Source: Methylorubrum extorquens (GTDB lineage: Bacteria; Pseudomonadota; Alphaproteobacteria; Rhizobiales; Beijerinckiaceae). From it: a DNA stretch of 64,000 nt. The stretch is from assembly GCF_024169925.1 (NCBI RefSeq), contig NZ_JALJXF010000001.1:1432001-1496000 (forward strand), in the 5' to 3' direction. A model generated the notes under the pieces. The model did not search any database. It saw only the letters and a list, made by a program, of their open reading frames with translations, and was not told the origin of the DNA. Made by a program: the position numbers and the translations under genes. Each line of letters begins with the position of its first letter. Position 1 is the first letter of the stretch. Positions 49,602 to 60,927 of the stretch are shown piece after piece.

Positions 49602-52318
49602 GCGGCGATTTCCCTTGGCGTTGTCCGTGCCGGGACCGGGAGCGTCACTGTGAAAACGGCCCCCAGCCGGTCGCGGCGGTTGCCGGCGGTGATGGTGCCG
49701 CCCATCGCCTCGACAAACCCGCGGGAGATGGCGAGGCCGAGCCCGGTGCCGGCCCGGACGTGGTCGCTTTTCCGGACCCGGTAGAACTTGTCGAACACCC
49801 GCTCGACGTCCGCCTCGGGCAGGCCGAAGCCTTCGTCCAGCACCTCGATGTAGACCGCTTGGCCATCGTGCCGGGCACGAACCGTCACGGTCGAGCCCTC
49901 GGGCGCGTACTTGGCGGCGTTGTCGAGCAGGTTGACAAGCACCTGCTCGAACAGGACCGGGTCGAGCCGCAGGGTCGGCAGGTCGGGGTCGATCTCGACC
50001 GCGACCACGTGGCCCGCCATGACCTTCTGGGTGCGCCGCAGGGCGGTATCGACGGTCTCGGCCGCGTCCTGGGGCGCGAGGTTCGGCGCCACGGCGCCAG
50101 CCTCCAGTCGCGTCATGTCGAGAAGGTTGACGATGAAGCGGTTCAACCGCTCCGATTCCTCGATGATGGTCGCCAGGAGCTCGGTCTTGGCTTCCGGGGG
50201 CAGTGCTGCGTCGAGGTCGCGCAGGGTTGTGGCCGCCCCGAGCACGGAGGCCAGCGGGGTGCGCAGGTCGTGGCTGATCGAGGTCAGCAGCGCCTGGCGT
50301 AGCCGGTCGGTCTCGGCGGCGCGCTCGGCCCGGTCGAGATCCTCCACGAGGCGAACCCGCTCGATGGCGAGCGCGCCCATATCGGCCAGCGCGTCGAGGA
50401 GACGTCGCGCTTCCGGCGTCAGGATCGGTCCTGTGCCGTCCGCGTCGAGGCCGATCACGCCGATTGTGCCGCGTCCGGTGCGCATCGGCAGGAACAGGCG
50501 CTTGGCCCCGGGCAGGGTGTCGGCGCCGCGCCCCGCGGGGCGATGGTTGTCGAAGGCCCACTGCGCGGCGGCGAGGTCGGCCTCGTCCAGCATGTCCTCG
50601 GGTGGGTAGCCGGCCCGCACCGTCACGGCCTTGTCGTCCGGCAGTAACAACACGACGCGTACCTTCAGCATGGCGGCGGTCTGCGCCGAGGTCGCCCAGA
50701 GCACGTCGTCGAGCGTCCCGCAGGCCGCGAGCTTGCGCGAGAACCCGAACAGCCGTTCGGTCGCCTTGGCCCGCCCCTGGCTGACGACGGCCGTCCGGCG
50801 CGCCAGGGCGGCGAGGTTCGAGACCAAAACCGCCACCACGGTGAAGAGCAGGAAGGCTGCGACGTTGGTCGGATCCGAGATGGTGAGGGTGTAGACCGGC
50901 GGCAGGAAGAAGAAGTTGTAGGAGAGCGAGGCGGTCACCACCGCGACGAGTGAGGGGCCGAGCCCCCAGCGCACGGCGACCGCCACGACGGCGGTGAGCA
51001 GCATCAGGTCAGCGTTCTCGACGCCCGTATAAGGCTCCAGCAGCAGGGCGAGCCCGAGCGCGGCGCCGGTGGCGAGCAGCGCCAGGCCGTAGCCTCGGGC
51101 ATCGAAGGTGGCGGGCGTGGCGGCGGTGGCCACCGGCCGGCGCCCCCCCGCGTCGGAGGTCGGCACGGCCTCGCCGGGGACCACGTGGACGCTGATGTTG
51201 CCGCTGCGGCGAACCAGGTCGTGCACCACCGAGCCGTTGACGAGCTCGAACAGCCCGGAGCGCGTCGCCTTGCCGACGACGATGTGATTGACGTTGGCAG
51301 ACTGCGCGTAAGCCAGGATTTCGTCGGCGATGCGCCGCCCGCCCGGGAGGGTGACGGCGTCGCCGCCGAGCTGGTCGGCAAGCCGCAGCGCCTCCGCGAC
51401 CCGGTCGCGCTCGGCTTCGCTCAGGAAGGCGGCGCGCGGTCCCTCGACGACCAGGGCGGTCCAGGGCGCGTGCAGGCGGTCGGCGAGGCGCTTGGCGTAG
51501 CGCACCAGGCCGGCCGAGCGTGGGTCCTCGCTGACGCAGACGAGAACCCGCTCGCCCGCGGCCCAAGGACCGGCGATGGCGTTGGCCCGCATGTGGCTGA
51601 GGAGCTCGTCATCGACCCGGTCGGCGGTGCGCCGCAACGCGAGTTCACGCAGGGCCGTCAGGTTGCCGCGGGAGAAGTAGTGCTTCAGGGCCCGCTCGGC
51701 GTTCGTCGGAACGTAGACTTTACCGGCCTTCAGGCGCTCGATCAGGTCGTCGGGATTGAGGTCGACCACCTCGATGTCGTCGGCCCGGTCGAGCACGCCG
51801 TCGGGCACCGTCTCGCGTACCCGGATGCGGGTGATGGAGGCCACCACGTCGTTGAGGCTCTCGACGTGCTGGATGTTGAGCGTGGTCAGGACGTCGATGC
51901 CGGCGTCGAGCAACTCCTCGACGTCCTGGTAGCGCTTCGGGTGGCGCGAGCCCGGCGCGTTGGTGTGGGCGAGCTCGTCCACGAGGGCGATCTGCGGCCG
52001 GCGGGCGAGCAGCGCGTCGAGATCCATCTCATCCAGGACGGTGCCGTGGTAGGGCACGGCGCGGCGCGGAACGACCTCGAACCCGTCGAGCAGCGCCTCG
52101 GTTTCGGCCCGCCCGTGGGTCTCGACCACGCCGACGACAACGTCTGCGCCGGACTTAAGCCGGGCGCGTCCGATGGTCAGCATCTCGTAGGTCTTGCCGA
52201 CGCCGGGTGCGGCACCGAGGAAGACCTTGAGCCGGCCGCGCGTCCGCTCCTCCCGGCGGGCGGCTTCGAGCAGCGCGTCGGGCGAGGGGCGGTTCGGGTC
52301 GCGGCCGGTCTCGGGCAT
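49598..52318 (-). CDS. kdpD: sensor histidine kinase KdpD
   Basis: The 906-residue protein has the N-terminal KdpD domain with Walker-like LGAAPGVGKTYEML (about 34), a Usp-type domain (VLVCVSEDPRSAGLVRYAKR), four membrane helices (about 410-500) and a GAF-like segment. The kinase core has His683 (SISHDLRTPLASVLGA), N box DNAAKYAPEG and G2 box GTGLGLAI. It senses K+ or turgor and phosphorylates KdpE. All domains are intact. Confidence 0.97.
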   Translation of the reverse strand: MPETGRDPNRPSPDALLEAARREERTRGRLKVFLGAAPGVGKTYEMLTIGRARLKSGADVVVGVVETHGRAETEALLDGFEVVPRRAVPYHGTVLDEMDLDALLARRPQIALVDELAHTNAPGSRHPKRYQDVEELLDAGIDVLTTLNIQHVESLNDVVASITRIRVRETVPDGVLDRADDIEVVDLNPDDLIERLKAGKVYVPTNAERALKHYFSRGNLTALRELALRRTADRVDDELLSHMRANAIAGPWAAGERVLVCVSEDPRSAGLVRYAKRLADRLHAPWTALVVEGPRAAFLSEAERDRVAEALRLADQLGGDAVTLPGGRRIADEILAYAQSANVNHIVVGKATRSGLFELVNGSVVHDLVRRSGNISVHVVPGEAVPTSDAGGRRPVATAATPATFDARGYGLALLATGAALGLALLLEPYTGVENADLMLLTAVVAVAVRWGLGPSLVAVVTASLSYNFFFLPPVYTLTISDPTNVAAFLLFTVVAVLVSNLAALARRTAVVSQGRAKATERLFGFSRKLAACGTLDDVLWATSAQTAAMLKVRVVLLLPDDKAVTVRAGYPPEDMLDEADLAAAQWAFDNHRPAGRGADTLPGAKRLFLPMRTGRGTIGVIGLDADGTGPILTPEARRLLDALADMGALAIERVRLVEDLDRAERAAETDRLRQALLTSISHDLRTPLASVLGAATTLRDLDAALPPEAKTELLATIIEESERLNRFIVNLLDMTRLEAGAVAPNLAPQDAAETVDTALRRTQKVMAGHVVAVEIDPDLPTLRLDPVLFEQVLVNLLDNAAKYAPEGSTVTVRARHDGQAVYIEVLDEGFGLPEADVERVFDKFYRVRKSDHVRAGTGLGLAISRGFVEAMGGTITAGNRRDRLGAVFTVTLPVPARTTPREIAA

Positions 52319-52327
52319 GTTCGCTTC

Positions 52328-52933
52328 TCAGCGCTTGGCGAGGTCGTCCAGGGCGAGGTTGAGCGCCAGGACGTTGACGCGCGGCTCGCCGAGGAGGCCG
52401 AGGGTGCGGCCCTGGACTTGGCCGGCGACGAGGTCGTGAAGCTTGTCCTCGGGCAGGCCGCGAGCCTTGGCGACCCGGGGCACCTGGAACAGGGCGGCCT
52501 CGGGCGAGACGTCCGGGTCGAGGCCCGAGCCGCTCGTCGTGACGAGATCGACCGGAACCGGCTGACCCGGGTTCTGCCCGCGCAGGGTGTCGAGGTCGCC
52601 TTTCACGCGCTCGGCCAGCCCCGCGCTGGTCGGCCCGAGGTTCGAGCCGGCGGAGTTGGCGGCGTTGTAGGGGGCCGGTACGGTCTTGCTCGCGTCGGCC
52701 GGGTCTGCCGCGGTGGTGGCCGAGGGACGGCCGTGGAAGTAGCCCTCGCCGGTGAAGCTCTGACCGATCAGGGTTGAGCCAACGACCTTGCCGTCGCGCT
52801 CGACCAGGCTGCCGGCGGCCTTGGCGGGGAAGACCGCGCCGGCGATGCCGGTGACGGCGAGGGGGTAGGCAAGGCCGGTGACCGCCGTCAGGGCGACGAG
52901 CAGGACGAGGGCTGGGCGAAGCTGGTTCAGCAT
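52328..52933 (-). CDS. kdpC: K+-transporting ATPase subunit KdpC
   Basis: The 201-residue protein has one N-terminal helix ([20 protein letters not shown]) and the periplasmic KdpC domain with [20 protein letters not shown], then [20 protein letters not shown], both diagnostic. It stabilises ATP binding by KdpB. kdpB ends 24 bp upstream and kdpD starts 9 bp downstream. Confidence 0.96.
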   Translation of the reverse strand: MLNQLRPALVLLVALTAVTGLAYPLAVTGIAGAVFPAKAAGSLVERDGKVVGSTLIGQSFTGEGYFHGRPSATTAADPADASKTVPAPYNAANSAGSNLGPTSAGLAERVKGDLDTLRGQNPGQPVPVDLVTTSGSGLDPDVSPEAALFQVPRVAKARGLPEDKLHDLVAGQVQGRTLGLLGEPRVNVLALNLALDDLAKR

Positions 52934-52957
52934 GGCAGGTCTCCTTCGACCTTTGTT

Positions 52958-55048
<2,091 letters not shown>

Positions 55049-55107
55049 GGGTTCGGGGGTCCGGAGAGGGCGAGGAGGCCCGGCGAGCGTTGCCGGGCTT
55101 TGCCGTT

Positions 55108-55308
55108 TCAGGGGGCGGTCGCGCCGGCGGCCAGGGTGAAGGCTGTGCCGAGGGCGAGGCCCCCGAGCAGGACGACGCCGAGGAGGGCCAGCACGAGGTC
55201 CGAGGTACGCACGGGCTTCGCCCTGGCGCCTTGGGAGCTGTGATTTGGTGGCCGGTGCGGCATCAGGTGATGGCGCGGGATGCGCCGGTTCGGGAGACTG
55301 CGGGGCAT
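55108..55308 (-). CDS. small membrane protein between kdpA and kdpB
   Basis: The frame has 66 residues: a basic, Pro-rich N-terminus ([14 protein letters not shown]) and one strong helix ([20 protein letters not shown]). The start lies 1 bp after the kdpA stop, so coupling is likely; ATG 55263 would give a 51-residue version. No known subunit of the Kdp complex matches it. It could be a local regulator or a spacer peptide. Confidence 0.6.
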   Translation of the reverse strand: MPRSLPNRRIPRHHLMPHRPPNHSSQGARAKPVRTSDLVLALLGVVLLGGLALGTAFTLAAGATAP

Positions 55309-55309
55309 C

Positions 55310-57025
55310 TCAGCCCCCCGTGCCGAAGGTCTGCCCCGCCGCGCCGGCGAGGTGCTCGACCACGGGTCCGAGCGCGAGCGACGGGAAGAACGTCAGGCCG
55401 CCCATGATCAGCACCACGCCGACGAGCAGACCGATGAACAGGCCGCCGTGGGTCGGGAAGGTGCCGGCGGACGCCGGAGCCCGTTTCTTGGCGGCGAGCG
55501 AACCCGCGATCGCCAGCACCGGGATCTTCACGAAGAACCGGCCCACCAGCATGCCGATGGCGAGGGTGGTGTTGTAGAACAGGGTGTTGGCCGTGAGCCC
55601 GCCCAAGGCCGAGCCGTTGTTGGCTGCTGCCGAGGTGTAGGCGTAGAGGATTTCCGAGAAGCCGTGCGGCCCGGCATTGGCGGGACCAGCGAGACCGGCG
55701 GGTACCACGGTCGCAAGCGCCGTGAAGCCCAACATCATCAGCGGCAGGCAGAGGATGCCGAGCACGGCCATCTTCACTTCCTTGGCCTCGATCTTCTTGC
55801 CGAGATACTCGGGCGTACGTCCGACCATCAGCCCGGCCACGAAGATCGCCACGACGACGAAGATCAGCATGCCGTAGAGGCCGGCCCCGACGCCGCCGAT
55901 GATGACCTCGCCGAGCTGCATGTTGAGCAGCGGGATCAGGCCGCCGAGCGCGGTGAAGGAGTCATGCATGGCGTTGACCGCGCCGCAGGACGCGGCGGTG
56001 GTGATCACGGCGAACAGGGCGGAGGCGGCAATGCCGAAACGGACCTCCTTGCCCTCCATGTTGCCGCCGGTCAGGCCGAGGTTCGACAGGACGCCGTGGG
56101 CGTTGGCCTCGGCCCAATAGGTCACGGCGACGCCGACGATGAAGAGCAGGCCCATGGCGGCCAGGATCGCCCAGCCCTGGCGCTCGTCGCCGACCATGCG
56201 GCCGAAGACGTTGGTCAGGGCTGCGCCGATGGCGAAGATCGCGATCATCTGCAGGAGGTTCGAGAGTGCGGTCGGGTTCTCGAAGGGGTGGGCGGCATTG
56301 GCGTTGAAGAAGCCGCCGCCGTTGGTGCCGAGCATCTTGATGGCGACCTGACTGGCGACCGGCCCGACCGCGATGGTCTGCTTGGCGCCCTCCAGCGTGG
56401 TGGCCTCGACGTAAGGGGAGAGCGTCTGCGGTATGCCCTGGGAGACCAGGAACAGCGCGATCAGAAGGCAGAGCGGCAGCAGCACGTAGAGGGTGGCACG
56501 GGTCATATCGACCCAGAACGAGCCCAGGGTCTTCGTGGAGGCGCGCGCGAACCCGCGGATCAGCGCCACCGCGACCGCCATGCCGGAGGCCGCCGACACG
56601 AAGTTCTGGTGCGTCAGCCCCAGCATCTGGCTGAGGTACGACAGCGTAGTCTCGCCGCCGTAGGACTGCCAGTTCGTGTTGGTGACGAAACTCGTCGACG
56701 TGTTGAAGGCCAGATCCGGCGCGACCGCGGCCTGGTCGGCCGGGTTCAGCGGCAGCACCGCCTGCAGGCGCAGGATGGCGTAGAGCAGGACGAAGCCGAG
56801 AAGGTTGAACACGACCATCGCCCCGGCGTAGCCGAGCCAGGTCTGCTCCTGGCGGGCGTCGATGCCGGAGACGCGGAAGAGCCCGCGCTCGATGGGGCCG
56901 AGCACGGGTGAGAGGAAGGTGCGCTCGCCGTCGAAGACGCGGGTCATGTAGAGACCGAGCGGCTTCACGAGCGCCAGGACGACCGCGCCGTAAAGCGCGA
57001 TCTGCATCCATCCGTTGAGTGTCAT
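55310..57025 (-). CDS. kdpA: K+-transporting ATPase subunit KdpA
   Basis: The 571-residue multi-span protein has four pore-loop-like motifs ([38 protein letters not shown] and related loops) lining the selectivity filter, and the usual start [20 protein letters not shown]. It binds and moves K+. It starts 24 bp after kdpF. Confidence 0.97.
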   Translation of the reverse strand: MTLNGWMQIALYGAVVLALVKPLGLYMTRVFDGERTFLSPVLGPIERGLFRVSGIDARQEQTWLGYAGAMVVFNLLGFVLLYAILRLQAVLPLNPADQAAVAPDLAFNTSTSFVTNTNWQSYGGETTLSYLSQMLGLTHQNFVSAASGMAVAVALIRGFARASTKTLGSFWVDMTRATLYVLLPLCLLIALFLVSQGIPQTLSPYVEATTLEGAKQTIAVGPVASQVAIKMLGTNGGGFFNANAAHPFENPTALSNLLQMIAIFAIGAALTNVFGRMVGDERQGWAILAAMGLLFIVGVAVTYWAEANAHGVLSNLGLTGGNMEGKEVRFGIAASALFAVITTAASCGAVNAMHDSFTALGGLIPLLNMQLGEVIIGGVGAGLYGMLIFVVVAIFVAGLMVGRTPEYLGKKIEAKEVKMAVLGILCLPLMMLGFTALATVVPAGLAGPANAGPHGFSEILYAYTSAAANNGSALGGLTANTLFYNTTLAIGMLVGRFFVKIPVLAIAGSLAAKKRAPASAGTFPTHGGLFIGLLVGVVLIMGGLTFFPSLALGPVVEHLAGAAGQTFGTGG

Positions 57026-57049
57026 GGGACGTGGTCCGTGCTCAGCCGC

Positions 57050-57139
57050 TCAGAACCGCTCGGGGCGGACGAGGGCGTAAGTGAGGTAGGCGAGGAGCCC
57101 GGCGGTCACGAGGGCGCCGAGGGCGAGGTCGAGGGTCAT
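57050..57139 (-). CDS. kdpF: KdpF small subunit
   Basis: 29 residues, one membrane helix (ALGALVTAGLLAYLTYALVR) ending PERF, the standard KdpF form and length. KdpF stabilises the KdpABC complex. It is too short for many gene callers. Confidence 0.92.
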   Translation of the reverse strand: MTLDLALGALVTAGLLAYLTYALVRPERF

Positions 57140-57150
57140 TGCGGCGTGCC

Positions 57151-57234
57151 TCAGAGGCGCTCGCAGAGCGCGGTGTAGCCGGCGACCAGGCCGAAGACGG
57201 CGAGGCCGGCGGCGATGAAGACGATGTCGAGCAT
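57151..57234 (-). CDS. 27-residue membrane peptide upstream of kdpF
   Basis: Starts MLDIVFIAAGLAVFGLV and ends TALCERL; a single helix with a charged C-terminus. A peptide of this kind often precedes kdpF in alphaproteobacteria (from memory). It is 12 bp upstream of kdpF and is the first gene of the operon. Function unknown. Confidence 0.7.
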   Translation of the reverse strand: MLDIVFIAAGLAVFGLVAGYTALCERL

Positions 57235-57316
57235 GGGATGTCCGTATCCGTTCGACCCGTCGGTCGCGGGCGTCCCACGGCCGACCTGGGCCCATCCCGA
57301 ATGTGGACGGGAACCG

Positions 57317-57367
57317 CGTTAGGGTTCGAGACGGAAAGGGAGGCGATCCCATAAGGGACTCATTAGG
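57317..57367 (-). promoter_or_regulatory. phased direct-repeat box, copy A (before kdp)
   Basis: On the minus strand: CCTAATG at 57367, CCTTATG at 57356 (+11), CCTAACG at 57323 (+44). It lies 83 bp before the first kdp-operon ORF. Ungapped alignment with copy B shows about 80% identity over 55 bp by eye. Confidence 0.65.
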
Positions 57368-57699
57368 ATCGGCCCGATTCCGGGCTTCGTCCGGGGCATC
57401 CCTTGGCGCGTCGTCGGACGTTAGGCGGCCTGCAACTCCTGGCAGGCACCGGGCGCATCGACGAGCATGGCTTTCGGGCAGGCGGCGCGCCACATGGTGC
57501 GGTCCACCTGGATCACGCCCGTGTCCGCGCCCCTCGAAACCGCTGTAGGGCCCGCCGCAGGCCGGGCAGCGCCCGCCGACGCGACGGTAGTCCGCGGTGC
57601 AGGCACTGGTATCCTCCGGCTTGCGGGGATCGGGGCCGGACGGGAAGCGGGGCGTGATGCCGGCGAGGCGAGCCCGCAGGCCGCGATGCGACCCGGCGC
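57368..57699. other. gene-free stretch with unsupported short ORFs
   Basis: The 330 bp between box A and the small membrane pseudogene shows no convincing gene. A minus-strand frame at 57421-57606 ends RTMWRAACPKAMLVDAPGAC and another frame holds CPACGG; these may be traces of a decayed small gene. No ribosome site or family match supports either. Confidence 0.4.
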
Positions 57700-57853
57700 T
57701 CAAGACGCGGGCAATAGGTCGAGGACGTTCAGGGCGAGCAGCGCGAGGGACAAGGCCAAACACGAACCGAGGCCCAGGATCATGAGGGCGAAGACGCGGT
57801 CGGCCCTGCACTCGGCGGCGATGTGCCGGAAAACGGTCGTTTAGGTGCTCCAC
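57700..57853 (-). pseudogene. small membrane protein gene with one-base frameshift
   Basis: From GTG 57853 the frame reads MEHLNDRF and then turns into shadow sequence. Dropping one T from the TTTT run gives RHIAAECRADRVFALMILGL, followed by a strong helix and DLLPAS stop at 57700, in all about 50 residues. The second half alone (ATG 57783) is a 27-residue hydrophobic peptide. It lies 41 bp after box C, so it looks like a former member of the same regulon. A sequencing error in the T run is possible. Confidence 0.45.
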
Positions 57854-57893
57854 GCGGGCGATGGCCCGGTGGAGCGAGAGGTCCTCGTTACCC

Positions 57894-57944
57894 CATTAGG
57901 GAACAAGACGAAGACGGGGCCTCCGGCATAGGTAAGTCATAAGG
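57894..57944 (-). promoter_or_regulatory. phased direct-repeat box, copy C
   Basis: On the minus strand: CCTTATG at 57944, a weak ACCTATG at 57933 (+11), CCTAATG at 57900 (+44). It aligns without gaps to copies A and B but is more diverged (about 60% over 55 bp by eye). It precedes the frameshifted membrane gene. Confidence 0.5.
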
Positions 57945-58100
57945 ACCGGTCGACGGGGCGCGGCGTCAATGGGCGGCGTGGCCAAGCCGGGCGCCAGGAG
58001 GGGCGCAAGGGTTTTATGCCCGCAACATGGGCCTTGCCGCTCCCTTCGCGCGCTCCTGATGACTTCCTTGTTTCGCGCGCCCGCAATCCATCTCGTTTCC

Positions 58101-58262
58101 TTATGCGAGCCGTTTTAGCGTCGAGGCCACGCCCGCTCGAAGACCCATTCCGGTCTTCCATTCCCCGACATCCCATCCTTCGTGCCGGTACCATACGGAC
58201 GCTTGGATGACGCCGTGGGTCACCGTCCGTCCCGTGGCCGCGCCAAACCCGAGGTTCGTCAT
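58101..58262 (-). CDS. 53-residue ORF, doubtful
   Basis: ATG 58262 has AAGGCAAAGGA upstream as a possible ribosome site. The peptide starts MTNLGFGAATGRTVTHGVIQ and ends LRAGVASTLKRLA. It has Trp/Tyr-rich middle sequence and no membrane segment. It adjoins an IS fragment. No family is recognised. Confidence 0.25.
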   Translation of the reverse strand: MTNLGFGAATGRTVTHGVIQASVWYRHEGWDVGEWKTGMGLRAGVASTLKRLA

Positions 58263-58333
58263 GTCCTTTGCCTTCTTGAAGAAAATCGAGCCGTCCGGCG
58301 CGGGCACGCATGGGCCGGACTGGTTCTCCAAAC

Positions 58334-58533
58334 GAGGGGCCGGCAGGTCGAGGCTGCACCCGACAGCCAGGTCTCGCTGACCGATCCCGACGCGCGCTCC
58401 ATGGCGACCAGCGGCAAGGGCACCGGCTTGGTCGGCTACAACGTCCAGGCTGCGGTCGATGCCGAGCATCACCTGATCGTGGGTCACGACGTGACCAACG
58501 TCGGCAGCGACCGGGCGCAACTCGCCCCGATGG
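58334..58533 (+). mobile_element. fragment of an IS1182-family transposase gene
   Basis: About 200 bp closely match 62785-62984 inside the full element at 62-63.6 kb: GRQVEAAPDSQVSLTDPDAR, then SMATSGKGTGLVGYNVQAAV. Differences include D/G, L/M and GHD/AHA changes, so it comes from a related, older copy. Neither IS end is present. Confidence 0.85.
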
Positions 58534-58602
58534 GACGTATGGGGTTGCATGTCGGGGAAGCTCTACGGGGTTCCGCTGGTGATCTGACGGGGTAAACGAC
58601 CA

Positions 58603-58619
58603 ATGTAACATTTTGTATC
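58603..58619 (+). promoter_or_regulatory. 17-bp box before the second two-component operon
   Basis: ATGTAACATTTTGTATC. The reverse complement of 60802-60818 is ATGTAACGTTTTGTAAC, 15 of 17 identical. It lies 51 bp before the regulator start and may be its own binding site. Confidence 0.55.
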
Positions 58620-58669
58620 AATGGCCCTTTCCGCGTTGTCGAGCCGCCCGGCTCTCGTATGTTCGGGGC

Positions 58670-59401
58670 ATGAGCCAAGGCCCGACTATCGTCGTCGTTG
58701 AGGATGACGCTGATATCCGCACCCAACTGGCCAGCTACCTAGAGGGCGAGGGCTTTCGCGTGGTCGGCTTCGACGGTGGCGCAGGCCTCGACCGCCACCT
58801 TGCGGGCGCGCCCGCTCCGGACCTGATCGTGCTCGACTGGATGCTCCCAGGCGAGGACGGGCTCTCCATCTGCCGGCGCCTGCGCGCGGCGGGCGGGCCG
58901 CCCGTTATCATGCTCACTGCCAAGGACGAGGACATCGACCGGGTGCTCGGGCTAGAGATGGGAGCCGACGACTACGTATCAAAGCCGTTCAACCCGCGGG
59001 TGCTGCTCGCCCGTATCCGCGCCGTCCTGCGGCGAGCCCATGGGAATGGCGCCCGCGCGGACGCCGCCGATCCCGAGACCCTGACCGTGGCGGACCTCGT
59101 CGTTGACCTCGCAGCTCGTCGCGTGACGACCGGCGAACCCGCGGCCGAGATCGCCCTGACCAGCGCCGAGTACGACCTGCTGCACTGCTTCCTCACCCGG
59201 CCGCAGCGTGTACTCTCCCGAGATCAACTCCTGGACTGGACGCGGGGCCGCTCGGCCGACGCCTTCGACCGCACCGTCGACGTGCAGGTGAGCCGCCTGC
59301 GGCACAAGCTCGACGCCGGGGGCAGCGGCGTAGCGGCAATGCTCAAGACCGTGCGCAACGCTGGCTACATCCTGGCCGCGCCGGTGAGGCCCGCGCCGTG
59401 A
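58670..59401 (+). CDS. OmpR-family response regulator
   Basis: The 243-residue protein has a receiver with Asp56 (IVLDWMLPGEDG) and Lys in DDYVSKPFNP, and a winged helix with ALTSAEYDLLHCFLTRPQRV, then TVDVQVSRLRHKLD. The WMLPG and overall pattern resemble regulators of cell-envelope or metal stress. ATG 58670 follows GGGGC; the upstream frame to 58613 is not needed. It overlaps the kinase gene start by one base. Confidence 0.93.
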   Translation: MSQGPTIVVVEDDADIRTQLASYLEGEGFRVVGFDGGAGLDRHLAGAPAPDLIVLDWMLPGEDGLSICRRLRAAGGPPVIMLTAKDEDIDRVLGLEMGADDYVSKPFNPRVLLARIRAVLRRAHGNGARADAADPETLTVADLVVDLAARRVTTGEPAAEIALTSAEYDLLHCFLTRPQRVLSRDQLLDWTRGRSADAFDRTVDVQVSRLRHKLDAGGSGVAAMLKTVRNAGYILAAPVRPAP

Positions 59402-60774
59402 TGGCCCGTGTCGGCCTGCTTGGGCGGATTATGTTGCTCCTGCTCGGGGCGCTCTCGCTGCTCGTGCTCGCCACCGTCGCCCTCGACACGTGGCAGCGGC
59501 GGCAGGAGCGCTCGCCCTACGCGACGCGCTTCCCGCGCGTCGACCAGGCCGCGAACATCGTCACCCTCCTGAGGGATGCCGACCTGGCCCTGAGACCCGC
59601 TATCCTGCGGGCGGTCAGCGGCGAGGCCCTCAGGGCCGAGATCATGGACACGGCTCCGGATGACACCGGACTGATCCGCGAGCCGCGCCTCGAACGGCGC
59701 CTGCGCCGGATGACCGGTGATCCGGATGGGCCGCTGCGAGCCTACACTGACACGGCCATGTTGCATCGGGGCGTCGCCCCCGAGGACGTCAACGACAAGG
59801 ATCGCAACCTCCCCATCGGCCGCCTCGCGACGGCGACCTATCGCCTGCCGGACGGCCGCACACTCATCATCTCGGCCGTCGAAAAGCATCGCTCGCTCAT
59901 GCCGTGGCTGCTGGGGCAGCCACTGAGCTTGTGGGTGGCCGTGCTTGGCGCCGTGGTCGCCAGCCTCGTCCTCGCCGGAACCCGCTACGAACTTGCCCCG
60001 CTGCGGCGCCTGACCGAGGCGGTGACCCGGTTCGACGGCCGTGCGCCAGAGCCGGTCGAGGCCCCGCGGGGCGCTCCGGAGATACGGCGTCTCTCCCGGG
60101 CGGTCCGAGACATGCAGAACCGCATCGTCAGCCTCCTCGGCGAGCGCTCGCTGCTGATCGGCGCCATCTCGCACGATCTCAAGACCTACCTGACCCGCCT
60201 GCGCCTGCGGGCCGAGGGAGTGTCGGAGCCGGAGCGGCGGGACCGGCTGGTCGAGGATCTCGACGCCATGACCGCGCTGATCGACACCTCCCTCGGCTTC
60301 GCCCGAGGCACCGCGGTCGAGGTGGGCCGAACGGCGGTGGACCTAGCCGACCTCGTCGCAGTCGAAGTGGCCGAGCAAGCCGCGCATGGCATCGACGTCC
60401 ACCTGACCGGCGAGGACGTGCAGGATGCGGTCACCGCGGGGGATGCACTCGCCCTACGCCGGGTCGTCGCCAATCTGATCGGGAACGCCGTCAAGTTCGG
60501 CCGCTCCACGGTCGCGGTTTCGGTGAGCCGGACCGGTGCGCTATGCCGGGTCACGGTGGACGACGACGGACCGGGCATCCCGGAATCCGAACGGACGGCC
60601 GTGTTCGGCCCGTTCTACCGGATCGAGCGGTCCCGTAGCCGCCAGACCGGCGGTACCGGCCTCGGGCTCGCCATCGCGAAGCAGATCGCGGAGGCGCACG
60701 GAGGCACCGTGGTGGCCGAGGCGTCCCCGCTCGGCGGTGCTCGCCTCGTCGCGACCCTGCCGGCCATCACCTGA
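59401..60774 (+). CDS. membrane sensor histidine kinase (EnvZ-like)
   Basis: The 457-residue protein has two membrane helices (about 8-28 and 177-197) around a periplasmic sensor of about 150 residues, then HAMP. The kinase core has His258 in ISHDLKTYLTRLRLR (Tyr where Pro is usual), N box NLIGNAVKFG, and G boxes DDGPGIPE and TGGTGLGLAIAK. It pairs with the overlapping regulator. GTG 59398 is an alternative start. Confidence 0.92.
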   Translation: MARVGLLGRIMLLLLGALSLLVLATVALDTWQRRQERSPYATRFPRVDQAANIVTLLRDADLALRPAILRAVSGEALRAEIMDTAPDDTGLIREPRLERRLRRMTGDPDGPLRAYTDTAMLHRGVAPEDVNDKDRNLPIGRLATATYRLPDGRTLIISAVEKHRSLMPWLLGQPLSLWVAVLGAVVASLVLAGTRYELAPLRRLTEAVTRFDGRAPEPVEAPRGAPEIRRLSRAVRDMQNRIVSLLGERSLLIGAISHDLKTYLTRLRLRAEGVSEPERRDRLVEDLDAMTALIDTSLGFARGTAVEVGRTAVDLADLVAVEVAEQAAHGIDVHLTGEDVQDAVTAGDALALRRVVANLIGNAVKFGRSTVAVSVSRTGALCRVTVDDDGPGIPESERTAVFGPFYRIERSRSRQTGGTGLGLAIAKQIAEAHGGTVVAEASPLGGARLVATLPAIT

Positions 60775-60801
60775 GAACCCTGCCGTCACGCAAGGCGGCC
60801 C

Positions 60802-60839
60802 GTTACAAAACGTTACATCAACGCATCGGTCTGTCACAT
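60802..60839 (-). promoter_or_regulatory. response-regulator box before the secreted peptide gene
   Basis: GTTACA at 60802 and again at 60812 (10-bp phase), with GTCACAT at 60833 as a third, weaker half-site. The first 17 bp match the box at 58603-58619 in reverse. It lies about 90-125 bp before the GCG_CRPN-like gene. Confidence 0.55.
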
Positions 60840-60927
60840 CGGGGAGGCAAGCGGGGATGATCCTGCCCTCATCGGTCACGACGCCATCACGGGCATCGCG
60901 GCTCTGATGAGAGCAGAGAAGGATTCG

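Noticed and set aside
51185..52777. 530-codon plus-strand open frame opposite kdpD
   Set aside because: Lies on the complement of a well-conserved KdpD/KdpC; composition is the Ala/Gly/Val/Arg-rich pattern of high-GC antisense frames and no motif is present.
55280..56911. 543-codon plus-strand open frame opposite kdpA
   Set aside because: Pure antisense shadow, rich in Arg/Glu/His/Gly with no domain; kdpA is certain.
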